Source of the DNA: a virus
Length of the DNA: 49,631 nt
Virus record (IMG/VR): IMGVR_UViG_3300042477_000562
Location: 1 to 49,631 of that record
Reading direction: 5' to 3' (one strand)
Below are positions 40,752 to 48,643 of this stretch, piece after piece. The translations under genes were made by a program, and so were the position numbers. Position 1 is the first letter of the stretch. The number at the start of each line of letters is the position of its first letter. Below the pieces are notes generated by a model, which was not told the DNA's origin, made no database searches, and saw only the letters and a list, made by a program, of their open reading frames with translations.

Positions 40752-41768
40752 TTAATTGATGTTGCTCTCTATGCTCTCGCGAAGAGATTCGGCCATTGCT
40801 GTGTAGTTCTCACTTAAGAGATCATCAAATCGTCCTTTACACTTACCGTTTTTCTCAGACCAGTTCATGTTTTCGATTATCTCCAGCTTTGGTTCAGTAC
40901 CTTCACGATTGATCTTGTAGAAGATCTTAGACTCCTGGTTGTGGGTTTCAAAGCCTACCATGAGTACTTCTATTCGATCTGGAGCTTCAGAGGGACGTGC
41001 AGTATCTTTGCGATAGTTGCCATTCTCATCAAGGACTTTATCCTTGTCTTCAATGGGCACCACACGCATCCAGCCTTCAAAGGCTGTAGCAATCGCGATC
41101 ACCTTGTGCTGCTTACTAAACTCGCGAAGGATTTCAGCAGCTTGCTCTTTACCTTCATCATTTGTAAACAGTTGTCCGATACCGTTGATTATTCCAAACT
41201 TAGTTTTACCCTCGCTTCTCTCAAGTACAAACACGATAGGACGAATTTCTTTATGCTCTTGGAAGAATCCTTCTACAAAGCTTTGAATGTCCGCTCGAAA
41301 TTGTGTCATGTCTTGGGCGAAGATTTCTTGTACCGTCTTCATTATACTTTTACTCTTTTTTCTGGCTTCTTTTGCCAGTCGCTTCTTTCGAAGCTCGTTA
41401 ATACTTAGTTCAGCCATGAGAATGTTTTCATCGTCCGGAGACTTCAACATCATCTCAAAGTTTGTGCGTTCCTCATCTGTTATAATCTGAGCAGCATGCA
41501 GCTTCTCGATTTCTTTTGGTAACAAAATCCTGGCAGTTCTTGTATCACGTTTTATGTGGTCGTTGTAAACGAACTCATGAGTCTGACCAGCTCTTTTGCC
41601 GGTTGCAAACGTGTGCTTATACTTCCACTGATTTTTACCTTTGAGCCAACGCATGAGCTTTGTGTTGAGCAGAATCTCCAACTTTTGTGGGTCTCCGCCT
41701 ACCATTTGAGATAACTTGGCTTTCATTACCTCATATTCATCACGAGCAATCTTGTCTTGAACATCCAT
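40752..41768 (-). CDS. Hypothetical protein with tandem-module N-terminus (338 aa)
   Basis: Not recognised. Residues about 90-130 (ITDEERTNFEMMLKSPDDEN, then ILMAELSINEL) repeat a module of the upstream neighbour. The C-terminal 190 residues look like an alpha/beta domain (RPIVFVLERSEGKTKFGIIN, VIAIATAFEGWMRVVP) with weak similarity in style to JAB/DUF-type phage domains. Stop and start of the two genes overlap as TAATG. The two proteins likely act together. Confidence 0.65.
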   Translation of the reverse strand: MDVQDKIARDEYEVMKAKLSQMVGGDPQKLEILLNTKLMRWLKGKNQWKYKHTFATGKRAGQTHEFVYNDHIKRDTRTARILLPKEIEKLHAAQIITDEERTNFEMMLKSPDDENILMAELSINELRKKRLAKEARKKSKSIMKTVQEIFAQDMTQFRADIQSFVEGFFQEHKEIRPIVFVLERSEGKTKFGIINGIGQLFTNDEGKEQAAEILREFSKQHKVIAIATAFEGWMRVVPIEDKDKVLDENGNYRKDTARPSEAPDRIEVLMVGFETHNQESKIFYKINREGTEPKLEIIENMNWSEKNGKCKGRFDDLLSENYTAMAESLRESIESNIN

Positions 41769-42067
41769 TAGTGACTCCTTTCTCTCCGTTGGAATTTACT
41801 AGGAGCTAATCCAGCCATAGCAGATATAGCCATGTAGATGTTTTCGTGATCAGGTGACTGAAGCATCTTTGATAGATTAGCTTTTTCTTCAGGTGTAATA
41901 CGCTTTTCAAGTTCAAGCTTTACTAGCGCTTGCCCGATCCTTTCTCTATCGCGACGATTGCGTTGATAAACATTTGCCCAAATTTCAGGAGATCTACCAG
42001 GTACCCACTTAGTCTTCCAGAAGTTCTTCATGACCCTCTTTAGATAAGTCTTACTTGGATACTCCAC
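41768..42067 (-). CDS. Hypothetical protein, paralogous module (99 aa)
   Basis: Carries ITPEEKANLSKMLQSPDHEN followed by IYMAI, a near copy of a module in the next gene, preceded by a basic N-terminus (MKNFWKTKWVPGR). Probably arose by partial duplication. Overlaps the upstream gene by 17 bases. Confidence 0.65.
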   Translation of the reverse strand: MEYPSKTYLKRVMKNFWKTKWVPGRSPEIWANVYQRNRRDRERIGQALVKLELEKRITPEEKANLSKMLQSPDHENIYMAISAMAGLAPSKFQRRERSH

Positions 42068-42311
42068 GCTTACCTCCTTTCAAGGCTTTCATGCACTTTT
42101 CTAGGTCTTCATAGACATAGTGAGTGTCATGGTGGACTTCCTGCTTAGGATGACCCACAACGCTTAATACAGGTCGAATTTGACCGTTTACTCTTTCGTA
42201 TGTGCGCACAGTAGCAACAAGCACACGACAGTTAAGATTTTCATCGATGTACTTGCGATGAATAGCGTACATCTTGGAACCTATCTTAGGGAGTTCCTTC
42301 TTCTTGCTCAT
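42051..42311 (-). CDS. Hypothetical protein (86 aa)
   Basis: Unrecognised, beta-rich and basic (CRVLVATVRTYERVNGQIRP). I took ATG 42311 (MSKKKELPKIG) as the start, which overlaps the HNH gene by 26 bases; the longer frame from 42371 would overlap it by 86. Confidence 0.6.
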   Translation of the reverse strand: MSKKKELPKIGSKMYAIHRKYIDENLNCRVLVATVRTYERVNGQIRPVLSVVGHPKQEVHHDTHYVYEDLEKCMKALKGGKRGVSK

Positions 42312-42729
42312 TCTGATTATGCTTTGATAATGAAAGCCCCATTTCCCGGGCTTCCTTCGGGTGTGTTTCAATCCACGTGTGACAACTGCGACACGCGGCT
42401 AACCAATATTTTTCGTCGAGGTAAAGACTTCCTGTACGACCAGCTTTGTGGTGAACATCGGTTGCATGTTGAGTACAGATTCCTAACAGATGAGCTTCAC
42501 ACATCGGATGCTTCAATAGAAACACCCTTCTCTTCTGAGAATATTCTGCTTCCTCTTTTATGCGTTTTTGGGAACGATGAGGAAGCGCTTTCCGTTTCGC
42601 CGTTGGTTTAGGCTGAGTAGTAACTGAATGAGCACTCCAGCACTGCTTACAGTAACGCTTCCCCTGGTGATTTTTCCAAATCACCTTATCATTCCCGCAA
42701 CCATCACACAGTTTCTTCTTTGCCTTCAT
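42286..42729 (-). CDS. HNH endonuclease-like protein with N-terminal zinc finger (147 aa)
   Basis: An N-terminal zinc ribbon (LCDGCGNDKVIW, RYCKQCWS) is followed by an HNH-type core: TDVHHKAGR, LAACRSCHTWIETHPKEA. This combination fits phage recombination endonucleases or homing-type nucleases. The asparagine position of HNH is not obvious, so activity is uncertain. Overlaps its neighbours on both sides by 25 bases. Confidence 0.75.
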   Translation of the reverse strand: MKAKKKLCDGCGNDKVIWKNHQGKRYCKQCWSAHSVTTQPKPTAKRKALPHRSQKRIKEEAEYSQKRRVFLLKHPMCEAHLLGICTQHATDVHHKAGRTGSLYLDEKYWLAACRSCHTWIETHPKEAREMGLSLSKHNQNEQEEGTP

Positions 42730-42943
42730 CTTCTTTACTTGGTTCTTCTTCCTTCTTGTTGCCAGTTTTCTTGGCTACAAGAATTCCGTTGCGGAAGGTC
42801 TTGTTCAGCACTACAACGCTTGACCGAATCTCGGTTAGCTCATTGTCCTGCTTCATCATTTGCTTGAGCAAATGCTCTTCCATTTCGTTTTCGGGGGTAA
42901 GCAGTAGCGATACGCCACCGTTCACCAAAAATTCTAATTGCAT
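42704..42943 (-). CDS. Small hypothetical protein (79 aa)
   Basis: Unrecognised. It begins with beta strands (LEFLVNGGVSLLLTPEN), continues with a helix and ends in a strongly charged Glu/Lys tail. Overlaps both neighbours by 10-26 bases. Confidence 0.6.
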   Translation of the reverse strand: MQLEFLVNGGVSLLLTPENEMEEHLLKQMMKQDNELTEIRSSVVVLNKTFRNGILVAKKTGNKKEEEPSKEDEGKEETV

Positions 42944-43446
42944 ACTGGGTCCGGTTTGAGTTCGTAGAAATTGTGTGGAAGGATACCCTCATTAATGAGT
43001 TTATCCACTACCTGCCTCTTGTCAATCTTTAAGGCTTCGAGACTAATGCTGCACTTGAATTCTGGATCTATGGTTGTACTCTCTACAAGAGACTTTGTGA
43101 GAGGACTCTTAGGAAAGTACTTGGTGAAAAAGTTGTTGGTGAATTGGTTAATGAGTTGTTGTTTCCAGACATTCAGCACAATTCGTGTCCTCTTGTGCAC
43201 TTTCTTGATACGCGCTCTTTGGTCTTTGCGCATATCTTTGATCTCCGATTGCGTGTACACACTCAATCCAAACAGGGCTCTGTGGTAGAGGAAATTTTGC
43301 CGGCTATTGAGATGATCATGCTCTATCTGCTGATACCTCTTACCGCGATATAGAGTTCCTTCTACCTGGTAGTCGCTTAGTCTACCTTGATAATCCGCCT
43401 TTCCAGGTGGCGGAAAAACCTGCTTTGATGGGTGTTTTTTTGTCAT
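42934..43446 (-). CDS. Conserved phage protein of unknown function (170 aa)
   Basis: The pattern RLSDYQVEGTLYRGKRYQ, then NFLYHRALFGLSVYTQSE and FPKSPLTKSL recurs, as I remember, in crAss-like and other Bacteroidota phages, with no known function. Basic central helices (RARIKKVHKRTRIVLNVWKQ) suggest DNA or RNA contact. It is the first gene of its transcription unit, downstream of a terminator. Confidence 0.65.
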   Translation of the reverse strand: MTKKHPSKQVFPPPGKADYQGRLSDYQVEGTLYRGKRYQQIEHDHLNSRQNFLYHRALFGLSVYTQSEIKDMRKDQRARIKKVHKRTRIVLNVWKQQLINQFTNNFFTKYFPKSPLTKSLVESTTIDPEFKCSISLEALKIDKRQVVDKLINEGILPHNFYELKPDPVCN

Positions 43447-43496
43447 AGGTGATGGTTTAACTGATTCAACATTCGCAAAATTCTTTGTGGCGACAG

Positions 43497-43537
43497 AAAA
43501 AAAAGAGAGGCATAGGGGTGTTTAGTCCCTACGCCTC
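43497..43537 (-). terminator. Rho-independent terminator, - strand
   Basis: Imperfect stem GAGGC..AGGG/CCCT..GCCTC with a seven-base loop, followed on the - strand by TCTCTTTTTTTTC. It ends the transcript of the 155-residue gene. Confidence 0.85.
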
Positions 43538-43551
43538 ATCTTCTTATTCGA

Positions 43552-44019
43552 TTACAGCTTGTCGATAGACTCGCCTGAAGCTTTCTTTGCTTCAGCAAGT
43601 TCAGCATAAGCCGCTTTGATGGCATCGCCATTGTTGTGCTCGATGGTCTCATCGTGAGCGTTCACATTTAAGGTGTAGAACGACTTACGGTAGATTGGTT
43701 GACCGTCAAGGCAACATACTACTTTCGTTTCTCCAGCGATCTTGTAATCGCGTTCAGGATCTTCAGTATTGAAGGGCTCAAAGCGCTCCTTTACGATGAT
43801 CTTTCCTTCTACTTCCTGATCCTTAGACCAGCCAAACCCTTTCAGGTCAGCAATGGTACCCGGGATAAGGGCAGAAACAGGTTTTCTACGAGCAAATCCG
43901 CGCTCGTCAATCACCATACGTGTTTGTTCAACACGAATGTGACCCCACTCAGGGTTGTTTTTTGATGGAACAATAACGTTCCCGGCCGCATCAGCGGTTA
44001 CTCTTACTTTCGAGTTCAT
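43552..44019 (-). CDS. Conserved hypothetical protein, single-gene unit (155 aa)
   Basis: Beta-rich protein (KVRVTADAAGNVIVPSKNN, EWGHIRVEQTRMVIDERGFA) with a helical C-terminus. ATG 44019 was chosen because the upstream part of the open frame lies in the previous terminator. It lies between two terminators, so it is expressed as a single gene, often the sign of an abundant product. I recall similar proteins in Bacteroidota phages but no function; a DNA-binding role is possible. Confidence 0.65.
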   Translation of the reverse strand: MNSKVRVTADAAGNVIVPSKNNPEWGHIRVEQTRMVIDERGFARRKPVSALIPGTIADLKGFGWSKDQEVEGKIIVKERFEPFNTEDPERDYKIAGETKVVCCLDGQPIYRKSFYTLNVNAHDETIEHNNGDAIKAAYAELAEAKKASGESIDKL

Positions 44020-44074
44020 GGTAAATTGATTTTGTGAGTTGATTATTGAGAGCTGGCTTGGGTGCATATAAATG

Positions 44075-44101
44075 CAAAAGACCGGCAGCTCATCCGGTCT
44101 T
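44075..44101 (-). terminator. Rho-independent terminator, - strand
   Basis: Eight-pair stem AAGACCGG/CCGGTCTT with an eight-base loop, followed on the - strand by TTTGCATTT. It follows the acidic 99-residue gene. Confidence 0.85.
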
Positions 44102-44133
44102 ATAATAGTTGTCGTTGTCAGGAAACGACGAGG

Positions 44134-44433
44134 CTATACTGGAGAATCATCAGGAAAGTCAGGGAACTCTTCTTCATAAGAAGGTTCTTCTGAACCAGAA
44201 GGCCCGAGTGGTTCGTCAAGCTCTGGCATATAGTCGATAGAAGGATCAATCTCTTCTTCGTCTTCTTCTGATGGTTTTTGTCTACGCTTTTTGATAGCGG
44301 AGCCGTGCCAAGGAGACGTCGGGTGGTCCCCGGCATTAACACTCATGAGGTATTGGATATCCTGATCAGTAAGATCTAGATATTCTTCTACAGATAAGTG
44401 TATGATCTTGCCATTTGGTAGTTGATAGATCAT
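44134..44433 (-). CDS. Acidic hypothetical protein (99 aa)
   Basis: Start ATG 44433 (MIYQLPNGKIIHLSVEEYL) is set by a complete promoter just upstream. The first 40 residues look like a small beta hairpin and helix; the C-terminal 60 residues are disordered, rich in Glu, Asp, Pro and Ser. It is expressed as a single gene between promoter and terminator. Strongly acidic phage proteins of this size sometimes mimic DNA or bind RNA polymerase; not shown here. Confidence 0.65.
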   Translation of the reverse strand: MIYQLPNGKIIHLSVEEYLDLTDQDIQYLMSVNAGDHPTSPWHGSAIKKRRQKPSEEDEEEIDPSIDYMPELDEPLGPSGSEEPSYEEEFPDFPDDSPV

Positions 44434-44444
44434 GGTTCCCGTTG

Positions 44445-44475
44445 CAAATATAGCAAAGTTTGCGACACGGGCAAA
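44445..44475 (-). promoter_or_regulatory. Complete Bacteroidota-type promoter, - strand
   Basis: On the - strand TTTG (44475-44472), 19 bases, then TATATTTG (44452-44445). Both elements and the spacing match the Bacteroidota consensus exactly. The expected start of transcription is a few bases before the ATG at 44433. Confidence 0.85.
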
Positions 44476-44482
44476 TGTTTTT

Positions 44483-44704
44483 TCAGGTGGTGAGTTGGAG
44501 TGCGAGTTGAGCAAGGAGGATGATAGTAAGGACAGTCGCCCAGATTCTGAGCGTGCGGATCTTTCTCTTAGTCTCTCTCATGTGATTTTCAACAATGGTA
44601 AACTTTCGATCCGTCATGTCCCGGTAGTCTGTGAATTTGTTCAGGTATACATAGCGTTTGTGCGCTTTACTTGAGCCTGAAGAATTTTCCTTCTCTTGTG
44701 ACAT
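44483..44704 (-). CDS. Small single-pass membrane protein (73 aa)
   Basis: A polar, charged N-terminal region is followed by a C-terminal hydrophobic helix (IWATVLTIILLAQLALQLTT), so the protein is probably tail-anchored in the inner membrane. Overlaps the HTH gene by 38 bases. Function unknown. Confidence 0.65.
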   Translation of the reverse strand: MSQEKENSSGSSKAHKRYVYLNKFTDYRDMTDRKFTIVENHMRETKRKIRTLRIWATVLTIILLAQLALQLTT

Positions 44705-44906
44705 AGTCGTTCTCTTTAAGTTCTTTAAGCAGTCGCTCTATTGTGCGCACTGATGTTCCAGCCTCTGCGGCCAGAGTGTTCATGGATGGATAGCACTTCC
44801 TTTCTTGGTCAGCATACTTTGACAGGATAGCGTATAATCCTTTTGCTCTTAGCGAGAGGTTCGGGTCGGATACGATATCGCTGTTTACGATGCCAAACTT
44901 TTCCAT
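44667..44906 (-). CDS. Helix-turn-helix DNA-binding protein (79 aa)
   Basis: A typical HTH_36 winged helix: LSLRAKGLYAILSKYADQER, then TLAAEAGTSVRTIERLLKEL and a wing (YVTREGKFFRLK). Replication initiators and phage regulators share this fold. As a stand-alone domain it most likely acts as a transcription regulator. It lies 11 bases downstream of an unrelated hypothetical gene. Confidence 0.85.
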   Translation of the reverse strand: MEKFGIVNSDIVSDPNLSLRAKGLYAILSKYADQERKCYPSMNTLAAEAGTSVRTIERLLKELKENDYVTREGKFFRLK

Positions 44907-44917
44907 GTTATCAGGTA

Positions 44918-45361
44918 TTATTGGTCAAGGGGATATTCGTCCACAGGAAATATTGCAGATTCTTCTACATCTGTAGTGTCCTCTCCTTCTTTTCCTGAAG
45001 AGTCAAGATAAGTATACTTTACAGTGTACGGCTTCTCTTGAGTTTTGATGAGCTTGGTTATCATACAGGTTATTCGACCTTGTTTGATCATACCAGCTTC
45101 CGTCATCTTTTCATCGTCTATTCTCCATGTATAGAGACTTGACTTGTTTACGAGTACCTTTTGCCCGACCTTGAATTTGAATTCATCTTTCAGTCCGCTG
45201 AAGGACTTGTACAGTTGTGAGAGACCCACTTCTGTCACCGACAAGTTGTCGACGATTACTTGGGATATCAAGTCGGAGTGTTCAGAACCCAGCATCTTTT
45301 TTAGCTGGGTTCTGATTTGCTCCTTGTGAATCTTTACCTGTATGTAGTCTTTATTGCTCAC
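44918..45361 (-). CDS. Hypothetical protein (147 aa)
   Basis: Unrecognised. The N-terminal half is helical and charged, the C-terminal half (KFKVGQKVLVNKSSLYTWRI, ARITCMIT-like strands, YTVKYTYLDSSGKEG) a KOW/SH3-like beta domain. Overlaps the secreted protein gene by 11 bases. Confidence 0.6.
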   Translation of the reverse strand: MSNKDYIQVKIHKEQIRTQLKKMLGSEHSDLISQVIVDNLSVTEVGLSQLYKSFSGLKDEFKFKVGQKVLVNKSSLYTWRIDDEKMTEAGMIKQGRITCMITKLIKTQEKPYTVKYTYLDSSGKEGEDTTDVEESAIFPVDEYPLDQ

Positions 45362-45761
45362 GTATAGGTATTTTACGGGTGTCCGTTCGTTCCAGCTTTA
45401 GCTTGCTAGCCCTCTGATCATATTTCAATGTAGCTGAGCTATTGCTAGCAAAGTCTACATCAAACATGAATTCACCGGGTATTGCCTCAGGGACATATAA
45501 GTACTTAACCTTTCCGTCCTTTGAGGTAAACTTCAACACATAGCTTAGTGATGCTTCTAGTTTCACATTGAAGTACCTGTGACTTTTTACAGTCTCGGTT
45601 AGCTCCAGTGTGCTGTCTGAGTAAAGCAAGAACACTTCGCATTTAATGTTTCTTTCTGCAAGGTACTCACCGTCCAGAGTGAGAGATTTGACTGCAGTGG
45701 GTTCGTTAGCTACTGTAATCATACAGACTAACGAGAGCATGAGTGTAAACAGAGTTTTCAT
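45351..45761 (-). CDS. Secreted or periplasmic protein (136 aa)
   Basis: A clean signal peptide (LFTLMLSLVCMITVANE) with a cleavage site near residue 19, then a beta-sandwich-like domain with repeated strands (EVFLLYSDSTLELTETV, SYVLKFTSKDGKVKYLYV). Exported phage proteins of this type may alter the host envelope or block superinfection. It is followed by a coding gene at once and preceded by a small gap. Confidence 0.75.
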   Translation of the reverse strand: MKTLFTLMLSLVCMITVANEPTAVKSLTLDGEYLAERNIKCEVFLLYSDSTLELTETVKSHRYFNVKLEASLSYVLKFTSKDGKVKYLYVPEAIPGEFMFDVDFASNSSATLKYDQRASKLKLERTDTRKIPIREQ

Positions 45762-45807
45762 TTTGAGTTGATATTATCGGTCTTGTCATAGGCCGGACCG
45801 TTAGCCC

Positions 45808-46791
45808 TTACTTAACGTTGATCATAGGGGTACTATTCCCTAATACTGTTGTCGGTAGTTTTCCGTCCCAGGTTTGTGCTTTGATGTACTCTACATATAG
45901 AGCATTAAGCTCTTTCTGTTTGAGTCGCATGGCTTCGGCTACACCTCGGGCTTCGATAATGTCTGCTTCTGCTTTACCGGATGCACGAATAACTGCTTGG
46001 GCTGAGTCACCTCTTGCTTCGGCAATCATCTTCTTAGCATTTGCTTCAGCAACCAGAGCTTCTTGCATTTTTGCTTGCGCTTGTTGTACAGCTTGAGTCT
46101 TCGCGTTAATAGCATCCTTCAATGCATCAGGCGGAACAATGTTTGTCCTAAGCTGACTTACGATAAACCATTTCGATACACGCTTATTACACTCGGTTAT
46201 GATAGCAGATTCAAACTCTTCTCGTTTGTTGAAGATATCATCTACCGTCCACCGGTTAGCTACATCGTTAACGGATCCAACAATCGCTGTCATCAACCAT
46301 CCCTTTTCGATTCCTTTGATGTCCAATCGTAGTTCAGAGAACATATCTCCTACTGCATCGGCCTTCAATGAATAGTTAAAGGTCGGCTTAATGGTAGCTT
46401 GGAATCCACCTTTGGTTATCACAATCTGGTTATCGTATTCAATGTGTTGCTGAAAGGTAGGGAACTCATACAAGTTCTCCGTCCAGCTGTTGTATACAAC
46501 CCATCCTGTTTTGTATGTGTAGTCGGATACACCGCGTTCATTACCGGTTAATTTTACCTTTATACCGATGTGTCCAGCATCTACCCTTTCAAGGGAATAA
46601 GGCTGAATCATTCCGGTCAGGAGTCCTACTACAACAATGGCGATCGGAGTAAACAACCACTTTGGATTGAAAGGTCGGGTAACATCGCCGTAACGATCTT
46701 TTTGTTCCGGTCCGAACGCATTACTTCGTGTGGATACAAGCCATCCGGCAGCCACAACGATTGAGAGCAGGATAATAATCAATGAGATCAT
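45808..46791 (-). CDS. SPFH/band-7 (prohibitin-like) membrane protein (327 aa)
   Basis: Two N-terminal hydrophobic helices (LIIILLSIVVAAGWLV and IAIVVVGLLTGMIQPY) precede a band-7 domain (ERVDAGHIGIKVKLTGNERG to FIVSQLRTNIVPPDALKDAI). A long Ala/Glu-rich coiled coil (AQAKMQEALVAEANAKKMIA) follows, typical of stomatin/prohibitin/HflK proteins, which build ring scaffolds in the membrane and often restrain AAA+ proteases. It lies just downstream of the AAA+ ATPase gene with a 63-residue membrane protein between. The start is preceded by AAAATCTAAGC two bases upstream. Confidence 0.88.
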   Translation of the reverse strand: MISLIIILLSIVVAAGWLVSTRSNAFGPEQKDRYGDVTRPFNPKWLFTPIAIVVVGLLTGMIQPYSLERVDAGHIGIKVKLTGNERGVSDYTYKTGWVVYNSWTENLYEFPTFQQHIEYDNQIVITKGGFQATIKPTFNYSLKADAVGDMFSELRLDIKGIEKGWLMTAIVGSVNDVANRWTVDDIFNKREEFESAIITECNKRVSKWFIVSQLRTNIVPPDALKDAINAKTQAVQQAQAKMQEALVAEANAKKMIAEARGDSAQAVIRASGKAEADIIEARGVAEAMRLKQKELNALYVEYIKAQTWDGKLPTTVLGNSTPMINVK

Positions 46792-46795
46792 GTGC

Positions 46796-46987
46796 TTAGA
46801 TTTTGAGGATTTTGATTAATAACTTTACCGCGTATACCATTGCCAGCACATCTACCAATAGAATAACTATGGTAGCAACTGTGGACAGGAACAATGGCAT
46901 CTCCCTACTTACGCAGTATTCAAAGTAGAGCCCGTTCAGAACGATAACAATGATCGCTCCTACGAGAAATAAGAACACGTTTTTCAT
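46796..46987 (-). CDS. Small membrane protein before SPFH gene (63 aa)
   Basis: Two hydrophobic helices (VFLFLVGAIIVIVLNGLYF and LSTVATIVILLVDVLAMVYA). The ATG at 46987 was chosen over 47038 because the longer frame runs through the terminator at 46993-47033. Only four bases separate it from the SPFH gene, so they likely form an operon and may act together in the membrane. Confidence 0.7.
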   Translation of the reverse strand: MKNVFLFLVGAIIVIVLNGLYFEYCVSREMPLFLSTVATIVILLVDVLAMVYAVKLLIKILKI

Positions 46988-46992
46988 AGTGT

Positions 46993-47033
46993 AAAAAAGA
47001 GTATGGGCTAGCCTAATTGCCAGCCCATCCTCT
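46993..47033 (-). terminator. Rho-independent terminator, - strand
   Basis: Long stem (GGATGGGCTGGC/GCTAGCCCATAC type, with AAGAG/CTCTT base) and T run on the - strand after the AAA+ ATPase gene. It separates the ATPase from the SPFH pair. Confidence 0.9.
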
Positions 47034-47040
47034 TGCAATA

Positions 47041-48480
47041 TTAATTGGCTTTGACAGCCGCTCCATTCTTAGAAGCTGCTTCAGAAACATTCATGCTGGC
47101 GTTCTTAACCGTGATGGTCATGTCACCAGTACGTGGTTCTTCCACTTCTTCTTTCATCAGTTTCAAGTGATGCTTCATGGAATCAACTGCTGCTTTTACC
47201 AGGTCATCATTTACTGCGCCACGCTTCTTGCAGAGTTTAACTGCACGCTTAGCAATTTCAGCAACAACTGCACCAGGACAATCCGGAGTACGATCAGCAA
47301 GCACGTTGTAATCCAACACCTTTTCTGCATCCAATGGAGCCAGATAACGATGGTAGATTTCTGCAACGGCAACTTTGTCCGGGTTCTCAAAGTTCACCAC
47401 AAGGTCAATACGACCTGGGCGGCGAAGAGCCGGGTTGATACGCTTCTCATGGTTGGTTGTAAAGATTACAGTAAGGTTGTTACCCTTAGTTTGTACACCA
47501 TCCAGAGTATTCAGGATTTTGTTCATGTCAGCATCACGCTTGGTACCTGCACCGATTTCATCCACGTCCTCAAGGAACACGATGCACGGCTGGTAATTCT
47601 TAGCTTGGCCAAGAAGCATGTGGAATACATCTGCATCTTTGCAGTAGAAGTACGCCATACCTTTTGTAAGACCGGCTGAACCAATACGCATAGCTGTTTC
47701 TGTTTTACCGTTTCCATAACCACCTGAGAAAAGATAGCAACGCTTGCCATCTTCACCAAGATCGTCAATGATGAAGTTGCGAACAACAGTGTCCACGTCT
47801 TCATTCAATACAATCTTGTCGGATACCTTCATCTCGAAGATATCGAAATCCAAAGAGATCTCACCCCATGGTGATGTCTGCTTTGTAACGGTGATTGCAC
47901 GTCCGCGATAGATCGATTCGGTATCCAGGATCTTCTGGATCAGATCGAAAAATTCTTTTGCCTCATGAGCATAGCGCTTCTTCACAGTTGCGCTGATGTG
48001 GCTCGGTCCTACTTCGACCACTGCATCTTCCCAAACAGTTGCAGTGAACTGTCCGTAGAAACAGGTCTCAGTAATCTTCTTGCCGTCTTTGATGTCAACG
48101 ACAATCTCAATGTCTGTAGGGCGCTGAGTACCGAAGAAGGTGTGCACAGTCTTACCTTGGATCCAACCAAAGTGACGTTCTGCAGCTTTCTTTACTGCAA
48201 CAAGGACATCTCGCCAGTTCCATTCACCGAACATTCTGTCCACATTAATCACCTGTTCTTCGTCATCCCACTGACGCTTCAATTCCTTTGCTGCCTGCAA
48301 CTTATTCATTGTGGCTGGAAGAATGATACGCTTAGTTCCAGTAGAGAACTCAGTCTCTGCTTGGTTCTTCTTGATTTCTTCCTCCATCATTTTGATGATG
48401 GCCTCATCGGCTGCTTTTTCACCGATAGTTGCAGCAAGCAGCGCGTGCGCTGGGTGCTTTCGCACTTGTTCAATTTTCAT
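47041..48480 (-). CDS. AAA+ ATPase paired with VWA gene (479 aa)
   Basis: Classical AAA ATPase in the C-terminal half: Walker A GGYGNGKTE (about residues 253-261), Walker B CIVFLEDVDEI, sensor-1 FTTNHEKRI and arginine fingers RRPGRID, with a C-terminal lid. The N-terminal 240 residues are helical then beta-rich and may bind substrate. This resembles FtsH/Cdc48-like chaperone ATPases rather than MoxR. ATG 48480 is supported by an AAAATCTAAGC leader directly before it; the longer frame from 48585 starts in a terminator. A VWA gene lies just upstream, as in AAA+/VWA chaperone pairs. Confidence 0.85.
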   Translation of the reverse strand: MKIEQVRKHPAHALLAATIGEKAADEAIIKMMEEEIKKNQAETEFSTGTKRIILPATMNKLQAAKELKRQWDDEEQVINVDRMFGEWNWRDVLVAVKKAAERHFGWIQGKTVHTFFGTQRPTDIEIVVDIKDGKKITETCFYGQFTATVWEDAVVEVGPSHISATVKKRYAHEAKEFFDLIQKILDTESIYRGRAITVTKQTSPWGEISLDFDIFEMKVSDKIVLNEDVDTVVRNFIIDDLGEDGKRCYLFSGGYGNGKTETAMRIGSAGLTKGMAYFYCKDADVFHMLLGQAKNYQPCIVFLEDVDEIGAGTKRDADMNKILNTLDGVQTKGNNLTVIFTTNHEKRINPALRRPGRIDLVVNFENPDKVAVAEIYHRYLAPLDAEKVLDYNVLADRTPDCPGAVVAEIAKRAVKLCKKRGAVNDDLVKAAVDSMKHHLKLMKEEVEEPRTGDMTITVKNASMNVSEAASKNGAAVKAN

Positions 48481-48557
48481 GCTTAGATTTTTAGATGGTT
48501 TTTCGAGGAACGAGACTTCCTTCAGAGCTTTGAGTTGTTCCTCTTTACTCAAAGATG

Positions 48558-48593
48558 AAAAACAAGAGAGCTGTGGTGAAGTCACAGCTCTCT
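48558..48593 (-). terminator. Rho-independent terminator, - strand
   Basis: Eleven-pair stem AGAGAGCTGTG/CACAGCTCTCT with a seven-base loop, then TGTTTTTC on the - strand. It follows the VWA gene and ends about 80 bases before the ATPase start. Confidence 0.9.
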
Positions 48594-48643
48594 CGCAATA
48601 TCATGATATCCCTTCTGTTGCCAAGCGGGATAATACTCCGATC

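Noticed and set aside
48481-48585. N-terminal extension of the AAA+ ATPase to 48585
   Set aside because: The extra codons lie in the terminator of the upstream gene; ATG 48480 has a shared leader motif directly before it.
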